Below are positions 58,760 to 64,000 of a stretch of 64,000 nucleotides of DNA, piece by piece; within the stretch, counting starts at the first letter, position 1; the number at the start of each line of letters is the position of its first letter. This stretch comes from VRUE01 sp963729995 (GTDB lineage Bacteria; Actinomycetota; Thermoleophilia; Solirubrobacterales; 70-9), in contig CAVSPF010000003.1 of assembly GCA_963729995.1 (NCBI GenBank), positions 248,001-312,000 of the forward strand, given 5' to 3'. A model generated the notes under the pieces. That model had not been told where the DNA came from and did not search any database. It saw only the letters and a program-made list of their open reading frames with translations. The translations under genes and the position numbers were made by a program.

Positions 58760-59623
58760 ATGAGCACAACCAAGCAGTCGAACCTCGGGGCCACCCTGCG
58801 CACGACGATCCTGCTGGCGACGCTTTCGGGTCTGTTCGTCGCGATTGGCTTCCTGATCGGCGGCTCCTCGACCGCCCTGCTGTTCCTCGGGATGGCGGCC
58901 CTGATGAACATGGGCTCCTACTTCTTCAGCGACAAGATGGCGCTGGCGATGAGCGGCGCCAAGCCGATCTCGGAATCCGAAGCGCCGAAGCTCTACCAGA
59001 TCGTTCGCGAACTGACCACGCGCGCCGGCCTGCCGATGCCGCGCCTCTACGTGATCCCCCAGGACCAGCCCAACGCCTTCGCCACCGGTCGCAATCCCGA
59101 GCACTCGGCCGTCGCGGTGACACGGGGGATCCTCAGCCTCCTCTCCGAAGGCGAGCTGCGCGGGGTGCTCTCGCACGAGCTCGCCCACGTCAAGCACCGG
59201 GACATCCTGATCCAGTCGGTGGCGGCGACGATCGGCGCCGCGATCACCTACCTCGGCTACATGCTGCTCTGGTTCGGCGGCGACGAAGAAAACTCGCCGG
59301 TCGGCCTGATCGCCTCGCTGGCGCTGGTCCTGCTGGCGCCGCTGGCTGCAACGATCATCCAGCTCTCGATCTCGCGCCAGCGCGAGTACGCCGCCGATGC
59401 CGGCGGGGCCGAAATCTGCGGCGACCCCGAGTCGCTCGCCAGCGCGCTGCTGCGCCTCGAGCAGGGGGCCCAGCAGATGCCGATGCAGGTCAACCAGGCC
59501 GCGGAGCCCCTCTACATCGTCAAGCCCTTCTCCAGCAAGGGCATGGCAGGCCTTTTCTCGACGCACCCGCCGATCGATGAGCGGGTGAAGCGCCTGCGTC
59601 AGATGCGTCCCAGTCTCGGCTAG
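58760..59623 (+). CDS. htpX: HtpX-type membrane zinc metalloprotease (M48)
   Basis: The product has 287 residues. Two N-terminal membrane helices lie at about 14-54. The zinc site is H139-E-L-A-H143 (SHELAHVKHRD), with the third ligand glutamate in QREYAADAGGAE. Further helices span about 155-200. The C-terminal FSTHPPIDERVKRLRQM is the HtpX ending. It degrades misfolded membrane proteins under stress. It is divergent from sufR, with palindromic elements in the 77-base spacer. Confidence 0.93.
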   Translation: MSTTKQSNLGATLRTTILLATLSGLFVAIGFLIGGSSTALLFLGMAALMNMGSYFFSDKMALAMSGAKPISESEAPKLYQIVRELTTRAGLPMPRLYVIPQDQPNAFATGRNPEHSAVAVTRGILSLLSEGELRGVLSHELAHVKHRDILIQSVAATIGAAITYLGYMLLWFGGDEENSPVGLIASLALVLLAPLAATIIQLSISRQREYAADAGGAEICGDPESLASALLRLEQGAQQMPMQVNQAAEPLYIVKPFSSKGMAGLFSTHPPIDERVKRLRQMRPSLG

Positions 59624-59675
59624 GCGGGCTGTTCGGAATCGCCAGTCAAGCCTCGGGCGATGATTTCGCAGCGTC

Positions 59676-59693
59676 GCTATACTTTATGAAGTG
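59676..59693 (+). promoter_or_regulatory. Promoter/operator element shared by moeZ and cysM (copy 1)
   Basis: GCTATACTTTATGAAGTG contains the -10 box TATACT overlapped by the inverted repeat ACTT-N4-AAGT (59681-59692). It is nearly identical to 61195-61212 before cysM. It lies 35 bases before the ATG at 59728. Confidence 0.6.
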
Positions 59694-59727
59694 AACTCGG
59701 ATCGGATTTCAGGTATTTAGGAGAACC

Positions 59728-60888
59728 ATGGCCAGTGGCGCGCCGACCAGGCAGCAGATCGAGGAGATCGAACCATTTGAGGCTGCGCAGGAGATCGAGG
59801 CCGGCGACGTCGTCCTGATCGACACTCGCGAGCCGCACGAGTTCCAGGAGGCCCACATCGAGGGCGGCAGGCTGGTGCCGCCCGGCCTGCTTGGCGACGA
59901 GATCGCCTCGGCGGCTCCCGACAAGGCCGCGCGGACGATCCTCTACTGCCGCAGCGGCAGCCGCTCGGCGAAGGCGGCCGAGCAGATGCAGGAGCTCGGC
60001 TACGAGGACGTTGCTTCGATGGCCGGCGGCATCATCGCCTGGCAGGAGCAGGGAATGCCGGTCGTCGCGGCGGAGGGGATGACCGCGGAGCAGCGCGACC
60101 GCTATTCGCGCCACACGCTTCTTCCCGAGGTTGGTGTCGAGGGGCAGCTGAAGCTGCTCGGCGCGAGGGTCCTGTTGGTCGGCGCCGGCGGGCTTGGCGC
60201 TCCGGCGGCGCTGTACCTGGCGGCCGCCGGGGTGGGCACGCTCGGCCTCGTCGACGACGACGCGGTCGATGCCTCCAACCTGCAGCGCCAGGTGATTCAC
60301 AACACCGAGCGGGTCGGCATGCCCAAGACCGAATCCGCGCGGCTGACGATCGAGGCGCTCAACCCCGACGTCGATGTCGTCGAGCACCGCGCCCGCCTCG
60401 ACGCATCCAACGTCATCGAGACCATCGAGGGCTACGACGTGATCGTCGACGGCGCCGACAACTTCCCGACCCGCTACCTGCTCAACGATGCCTCGGTGCG
60501 GCTGCGCAAGCCGGTCGTCTCGGCCTCGATCCTCAGCTTCGACGGGCAGATCTCGACCTTCGTCCCCTACGAGGGCCCCTGCTATCGCTGCCTCTTCCCG
60601 ACCCCGCCGCCCGCCGAGCTGGCGCCGAGCTGCTCGGCCAACGGGGTGCTCGGCGTGATGGCCGGGACGATGGGCCTGCTCCAGGCCAACGAGGTGATCA
60701 AGCTCGTGCTTGGCATTGGCGAGCCGCTGGTCGGCCGCCTTCTGCTCTTCGAGGCGCTCGGCACCAGGTTCACCGAGCTGAAGGTTCGCCGCGATCCTAG
60801 CTGCCCGATCTGCGGCGACGAGGCGACGGAGACCCCGGAGGCCGAGCTGGGCAAGTTTCCCGACTATGAGCTCTTCTGCGCTGGGTAG
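59728..60888 (+). CDS. moeZ: Rhodanese-E1 sulfurtransferase/adenylyltransferase (MoeZ-like, domain order reversed)
   Basis: The product has 386 residues. The rhodanese domain comes first (about 10-115), with active cysteine C74 in YCRSGSRS. The ThiF/MoeB E1 domain follows (about 125-386), with RYSRHTLLPEVG, VGAGGLGAPAALYLAAAG, DDDAVDASNLQRQ, DGADNFPTRYLLND and the zinc cysteines CYRC and CPIC. In MoeZ, MOCS3 and Uba4 the order is E1 then rhodanese. Known chemistry: adenylates and thiolates the C-terminal glycine of a ubiquitin-like protein. The next gene is that protein (CysO-like). Confidence 0.9.
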   Translation: MASGAPTRQQIEEIEPFEAAQEIEAGDVVLIDTREPHEFQEAHIEGGRLVPPGLLGDEIASAAPDKAARTILYCRSGSRSAKAAEQMQELGYEDVASMAGGIIAWQEQGMPVVAAEGMTAEQRDRYSRHTLLPEVGVEGQLKLLGARVLLVGAGGLGAPAALYLAAAGVGTLGLVDDDAVDASNLQRQVIHNTERVGMPKTESARLTIEALNPDVDVVEHRARLDASNVIETIEGYDVIVDGADNFPTRYLLNDASVRLRKPVVSASILSFDGQISTFVPYEGPCYRCLFPTPPPAELAPSCSANGVLGVMAGTMGLLQANEVIKLVLGIGEPLVGRLLLFEALGTRFTELKVRRDPSCPICGDEATETPEAELGKFPDYELFCAG

Positions 60889-60892
60889 CCGG

Positions 60893-60898
60893 TAGGTT
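60893..60898 (+). promoter_or_regulatory. Leaderless-type -10 hexamer TAGGTT for cysO
   Basis: TAGGTT is followed by six bases and then the GTG at 60905, giving cysO its own promoter only 16 bases after moeZ. Confidence 0.5.
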
Positions 60899-60904
60899 TG
60901 CGCT

Positions 60905-61177
60905 GTGGCAACCGTTCGCATTCCGCCTGTGCTGCGCGCCCAGACCGGGGGGGAATCCGAGGTCGAGGTCACGGGCTCCACGGTGGCGGAGGTCCTGCGT
61001 GCGCTGACCACGGCTCATCCCGATACCGAGTCGCAGCTGTTCGGTGCCGACGGGGACCTCAATCGCTACGTCAACGTCTACCTCAATGACGAGGACGTGC
61101 GGGTGCTGAGCGGGCTCGAGACTGCCGTGTCCAACGGCGACACGGTCGTGATCCTGCCCGCGATGGCCGGCGGCTGA
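60905..61177 (+). CDS. cysO: CysO-like MoaD/ThiS-family sulfur carrier protein
   Basis: The product has 90 residues and a GTG start. It has a beta-grasp fold with the pattern VRIPPVLRAQTGGESEVEVTGSTVAEVL and RYVNVYLNDEDVRVLSGLETAVSNGDTVVILPAMAGG. The C-terminal Gly-Gly is the thiocarboxylation site. In M. tuberculosis CysO-thiocarboxylate donates sulfide to O-phosphoserine bound to CysM, and Mec then releases cysteine. cysM and a Mec-like gene follow directly here, so cysteine synthesis is more likely than molybdopterin or thiamine. Confidence 0.9.
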   Translation: MATVRIPPVLRAQTGGESEVEVTGSTVAEVLRALTTAHPDTESQLFGADGDLNRYVNVYLNDEDVRVLSGLETAVSNGDTVVILPAMAGG

Positions 61178-61194
61178 GCTGCTGCGGACCCATG

Positions 61195-61212
61195 GCTATA
61201 CTTTCTGAAGTA
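61195..61212 (+). promoter_or_regulatory. Promoter/operator element shared by moeZ and cysM (copy 2)
   Basis: GCTATACTTTCTGAAGTA contains TATACT (61197-61202) overlapped by the perfect inverted repeat TACTT-N4-AAGTA (61199-61212). It lies 12 bases before the cysM start. Confidence 0.6.
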
Positions 61213-61223
61213 ACGGGATATTC

Positions 61224-62192
61224 GTGATGCTTCGCGACGAGCTAGTCAACCGACCCTGCGGGGGACGCTTCGGCAATATCGTCGAGTCGATCGGCAACAC
61301 GCCGCTGGTTGAGCTGTCGCGCCTATCGCCCAAGCCCGAGGTGAAGATCTACGCGAAGCTCGAGGGCCGCAACCCGACCGGCTCAGTCAAGGACCGCGTC
61401 GCCAAGGCGATGATCGAGGCCGCTGAGGCCGAGGGGGCGATCGAACCCGGGCAGACCATCCTGGAGCCGACCTCGGGCAACACCGGCATCTCGCTGGCGA
61501 TGATCTGCCGGCGCAGGGGGTACCCGCTGAAGGTCGTGATGCCGGACAACGTCACCGCGGAGCGCACTCAGCTGCTCGGGATGTACGGGGCGGAGATCGT
61601 CTACTCCGAGGGGGCCAAGGGCTCGAACGGCGCGGTCGAGGTGGCGCGCGAGATGGCGAAGGACTCGCGCTACTACATGCCCTACCAGTACGGCAACGAG
61701 GCCAACCCTCGTGCCCACTACGAGGGGACCGCGGTGGAGATCCTCGAAGAGCTCGACGAGGTGGCGGCGTTCGTCGGCGGCCTCGGAACGGGCGGCACGC
61801 TGATGGGCAACGGCCGGCGGCTGAAGGAGCGCAACCCCGAGACCCTGGTCGTCGCCGCCGAGCCGATGCAGGGAGAGATGGTGCACGGCCTGCGCTCGCT
61901 CGAGGACGGCTTCATCCCACCGATCATCGACCTCTCGCTCCTCGATCGCAAGATCATGGTCTCCAGCCGCGACGCGGTCGTCTGGACCAGGCGGCTGCTG
62001 GATGAGGAGGGGATCTTTGCCGGAGTCTCCGCCGGCGCGATCGCTGCGATTGCGGTTCGTATCGCGGGCGAGCTCGAGAGCGGCAACGTCGTCTTCCTGA
62101 TCCCCGACGACGGCTGGAAGTACCTGTCGTCGGGTGTCTACACGAAGCCGATCGACGAGATCGAGAACTTGGATTCCACCGTCTGGTGGTAG
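61224..62192 (+). CDS. cysM: Cysteine synthase CysM (CysO-dependent type)
   Basis: The product is 322 residues from the GTG at 61224, or one fewer from the ATG at 61227. It is a fold-type II PLP enzyme: the PLP lysine is K56 in NPTGSVKDRV, with the phosphate/cofactor motif PTSGNTGISLAMICRRRGY, GGLGTGGTLMGNGRRL and the serine of FAGVSAGAIAA. The C-terminus extends to an aromatic WW end. Mycobacterial CysM also has an extended C-terminus over the active site. It joins activated serine and CysO-bound sulfide. It overlaps the mec start by seven bases. Confidence 0.93.
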   Translation: MMLRDELVNRPCGGRFGNIVESIGNTPLVELSRLSPKPEVKIYAKLEGRNPTGSVKDRVAKAMIEAAEAEGAIEPGQTILEPTSGNTGISLAMICRRRGYPLKVVMPDNVTAERTQLLGMYGAEIVYSEGAKGSNGAVEVAREMAKDSRYYMPYQYGNEANPRAHYEGTAVEILEELDEVAAFVGGLGTGGTLMGNGRRLKERNPETLVVAAEPMQGEMVHGLRSLEDGFIPPIIDLSLLDRKIMVSSRDAVVWTRRLLDEEGIFAGVSAGAIAAIAVRIAGELESGNVVFLIPDDGWKYLSSGVYTKPIDEIENLDSTVWW

Positions 62193-62596
62193 CTGGGGAC
62201 GTGCGGATTTCGCAGCGGCTGGTCGAAGAGCTCGTCGCCCACGCGCGCGAGGATCTCCCGAACGAGTGCTGCGGCATGGTCGGTGGCAGAGACGGCGTTG
62301 CGACCACGATCTACCGGGCGGAGAACGCCGAGGCAAGCCCGCTGCGCTACTCGATCGACGCAGCCGAGCAGTTCCGCCTGATGCGCGCAATCGAAGACGC
62401 CGGCGAGGATCTGTCTGCGATCTACCATTCCCACACGAAGAGCGCCTCCTACCCCTCGCAGACCGACGTCAACCTGGCGGGCTGGCCCGACGCCGTCTAC
62501 CTGATCATCTCCCTCGCCGATCCCGAGGAGCCGGACCTGAAGGGCTTCTGGATCCGCGACGGTGGGATCGCCGAGGCGGAGCTTGTCGTCGAATAG
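62186..62596 (+). CDS. mec: JAMM/MPN metallopeptidase (Mec-like CysO-cysteine hydrolase)
   Basis: The product is 136 residues from the GTG at 62186; the GTG at 62201 is a possible alternative. The JAMM zinc motif is complete: the glutamate in PNECCGMVGG and HxHx7SxxD in HSHTKSASYPSQTD. Known role of the Mycobacterium homologue: it hydrolyses the CysO-cysteine isopeptide to release cysteine and recycle CysO. It overlaps the cysM end and is followed by a small DUF2007-like gene. Confidence 0.9.
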   Translation: MVAGDVRISQRLVEELVAHAREDLPNECCGMVGGRDGVATTIYRAENAEASPLRYSIDAAEQFRLMRAIEDAGEDLSAIYHSHTKSASYPSQTDVNLAGWPDAVYLIISLADPEEPDLKGFWIRDGGIAEAELVVE

Positions 62597-62816
62597 CGGC
62601 GAGCGGCTGGTCAAGGTCGCCTACGCCCAGAACCAGGCGGAGGCGGAAATGATCCAGGGCCTGCTCTCCGAGCACGGTATCCCGAGCATGCTGAAGCGAG
62701 CGCCTGGCTTCGACGTCCCCGACTTCCTTGCCGCCGGTCCGCGCCAGGTTTTCGTCGCGGAGGCGACCGCGGAGATCGCCCGCGAGGTGCTGACAGGCAT
62801 TCCGGGGGCCGGCTAA
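62583..62816 (+). CDS. Small DUF2007-like putative signal-transducing protein
   Basis: The product is 77 residues from the TTG at 62583, which has a GGCGGAG site; a GTG at 62562 would add seven residues. The core KVAYAQNQAEAEMIQGLLSEHGIPSMLKR and RQVFVAEATAEIAREVL matches the small alpha-beta DUF2007 fold. Function is unknown. It overlaps the mec end by 14 bases, so it belongs to the cysteine operon. Its 3' end overlaps the convergent gene by four bases. Confidence 0.7.
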   Translation: MSSNSGERLVKVAYAQNQAEAEMIQGLLSEHGIPSMLKRAPGFDVPDFLAAGPRQVFVAEATAEIAREVLTGIPGAG

Positions 62817-63568
62817 CCGGCGCTTGGGCGGACGATCGCCCGCAGGTGGTCGCGCCAGGCGGCCTCGATTTCGCCGATGCGGTCTTCGAAGGCGGCTTCG
62901 AGCGTCGGGGCGGCGCCGCCAGGCAGCAGCCGCAAGGCGAGTTGCCGGCAGGCGTCGGGGCCACGCTCGGTCTCCAGCAGGTCGAAGATCGTGCCTCCCA
63001 GGATCACCGCGTCGCGCCGCGAGGGCGGGAAAGAGGGGCGGGCGCTCTCGCGCAGACGGCGGATCACGGCGGCCCGGTAAAGGCCGACCTGACGCGCGAA
63101 GTACTGAGCCCCTCCCTCCGCCAGCCAGGCCCAGCTGAGGTAGCGGGCGAAGCGGCGTGGCGTCCAGGACGGCGGAAGGTCGGGGTTGTTGGCGGCGATC
63201 ACGAGTTGCGCGTAGAGCCGCTCGGCGGTGCCACGCAGCGCCTCGCGTGAGTCGTCGCCGGCGGCGCGACGCTCCATGTGGAGGTCGTTGAGCACGTGCA
63301 GCTCCGTCGCCATCGCCCAGCCGGCGAGGTAGCGGCGCCCGGCCGGCGCCGCCGACCAGCGCGCTGCCGGCAGGAAGGGGTGGGCCATCGCCAGCAGGGC
63401 GGGATTCGTGTGGACGACGACGGTGACCTCCCCAGGCACGTTCTCGAAGAGATCCTCGAGGCGCAACCGGAGATCCTCCATGCGGTCGAGGGTGCGCTCG
63501 GCATACGCGGTATCGCCGCTGTCATGGCGCGCCGTGAAGCTGAGGGAATTGGTCTCTACCCACGGCAT
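62813..63568 (-). CDS. Degenerate gluzincin-like (peptidase MA-type) protein
   Basis: The product has 251 residues. The layout resembles peptidase MA-like proteins: an N-terminal beta domain (SFTARHDSGDTAYAERTLDRMEDLRLRLEDLF, VTVVVHTN), a helix where HExxH is expected, and then a LAEGGAQYFARQ segment similar to the downstream L-x-EG-x-A-x-Y motif. The expected HExxH is replaced by ATELHVLND, so zinc catalysis is unlikely. TAGTCT lies six bases before the ATG. Role is unknown. Confidence 0.6.
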   Translation of the reverse strand: MPWVETNSLSFTARHDSGDTAYAERTLDRMEDLRLRLEDLFENVPGEVTVVVHTNPALLAMAHPFLPAARWSAAPAGRRYLAGWAMATELHVLNDLHMERRAAGDDSREALRGTAERLYAQLVIAANNPDLPPSWTPRRFARYLSWAWLAEGGAQYFARQVGLYRAAVIRRLRESARPSFPPSRRDAVILGGTIFDLLETERGPDACRQLALRLLPGGAAPTLEAAFEDRIGEIEAAWRDHLRAIVRPSAG

Positions 63569-63574
63569 CAGCCG

Positions 63575-63580
63575 AGACTA
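63575..63580 (-). promoter_or_regulatory. Leaderless-type -10 hexamer TAGTCT for the 62813-63568 gene
   Basis: On the minus strand, TAGTCT is followed by six bases and then the ATG at 63568. Confidence 0.5.
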
Positions 63581-63611
63581 CTGTTTCTGTGGGCGGGTTC
63601 TGAGGCTGGCC

Positions 63612-64000
63612 TCAGACCAACACGGGTTCGGCGTCGCTGCAGAGGGAGTAGATCTCCTGGCGGGCGCGGTCGAACTCCTCGTCCGCCATCACCGGGGTGC
63701 CCTCGAAGGCGAGGTCGCGGTCGATCTCGACCCACGAACGGCAGCCCTGATACTCGTCGCGAACTCGCACGGTGACCGGGCGGGGGATGCGGTGGACCCG
63801 CAGCAGAAGGATGTGCAGGGGGTGCCGCCGCTTCCAGTTGAGCCGCTTCTCGGCATAGTCGGGGGTCCAGACGTAGAACGGCGAAAGTCCGTCGACGACA
63901 CGGGGATGGGTGATCGTGAGGTGGTCGGTCACCTCGGCCCAGCAGCGCAGTCGCACGCGATCGGGCTGCGGAATGCCGCCATCCTGGATCAGCGCCCTGG
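63612..64000 (-). CDS. DUF1802-like protein, N-terminus beyond the window
   Basis: The frame is open from the right edge and stops at 63612, with at least 129 residues. ALIQDGGIPQPDRVRLRCWAEVTDHLTIT, PFYVWTPDYAEKRLNWKRRHPLHILLLRVHRIP and EYQGCRSWVEID match the C-terminal pattern I associate with DUF1802 (a W-A-E-V segment, PLHILLLR and GCxSWV). Function of the family is unknown. A GTG at 63956 could be read as a start, but the preceding codons already fit the family. Confidence 0.65.
   Translation of the reverse strand, partial: RALIQDGGIPQPDRVRLRCWAEVTDHLTITHPRVVDGLSPFYVWTPDYAEKRLNWKRRHPLHILLLRVHRIPRPVTVRVRDEYQGCRSWVEIDRDLAFEGTPVMADEEFDRARQEIYSLCSDAEPVLV

Noticed and set aside
1..64000. tRNA or rRNA genes, CRISPR arrays, insertion sequences, prophage genes
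   Set aside because: No cloverleaf-like sequence, regularly spaced repeat, transposase or integrase motif, or phage structural protein was recognised on either strand by eye. A covariance-model search would be decisive.

Overview
The window is GC-rich, densely coded chromosomal DNA from a free-living actinobacterium. The best guess is the class Thermoleophilia (Solirubrobacterales or relatives). That is inferred from gene content: a MarP-type periplasmic protease, F420-type LLM oxidoreductase, WS/DGAT acyltransferase, CysO-type cysteine synthesis, a SufR/SufU iron-sulfur system, and many start codons preceded by a TAnnnT hexamer. No rRNA, tRNA, CRISPR array, transposase or phage gene was recognised. 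No stretch over about 180 bases lacks a gene.

Layout. 1-1658: end of a hydroquinone-type ring-cleaving dioxygenase and a maleylacetate reductase. 1689-7867: a fused acyltransferase/glycerol-3-phosphate dehydrogenase, an ECF sigma factor with a one-helix membrane partner, a rhomboid protease, a BtuF-like protein and a CorC/HlyC-type transporter. 8187-18990: a lipid or ketone catabolic island (hydroxyacyl-CoA dehydrogenase, thiolase, Baeyer-Villiger monooxygenase, three acyl-CoA dehydrogenases, F420 oxidoreductase, metallo-hydrolase). Two of its promoters carry a GACTG-AC-CAGTC palindrome. 19164-21069: cell-envelope genes. 21106-25585: lysA-hom-thrC-thrB, the aspartate-family amino-acid operon, with a nine-codon mini-ORF linking hom and thrC. 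25622-33586: a PD40 protein, a cupin, a very large gltB, a coiled-coil protein, a zinc-ribbon/FHA protein and an SRPBCC protein. 33603-37466: lipoprotein, penicillin-binding protein, MarP and an HxlR regulator. 37495-44051: an AddAB-like helicase-nuclease pair. 44197-51807: small unknowns, HAD phosphatase, SufT, FxsA, WS/DGAT, IspH, a cysteine-less thioredoxin-fold protein, and a cupredoxin/membrane-protein pair.

51809-62816 is a sulfur region. The suf genes lie in two minus-strand operons (sufR-sufC-sufS-sufU and Rieske-sufB-sufD), separated by an opposite-strand VOC gene. Both operons begin with the same promoter/operator block. Beyond htpX come a rhodanese-E1 activating enzyme, CysO, CysM and a JAMM (Mec) peptidase. 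Together these make a complete protein-thiocarboxylate route to cysteine, and SufS could plausibly supply its sulfur. The window ends with a degenerate peptidase-like protein and the C-terminal part of a DUF1802 protein.

Two architectural traits recur. Ten genes have a TAnnnT -10 hexamer exactly six bases before the start codon, the geometry of leaderless transcription. Most convergent gene pairs overlap or abut at their 3' ends. All functional calls rest on reading the translations. No database search was run.
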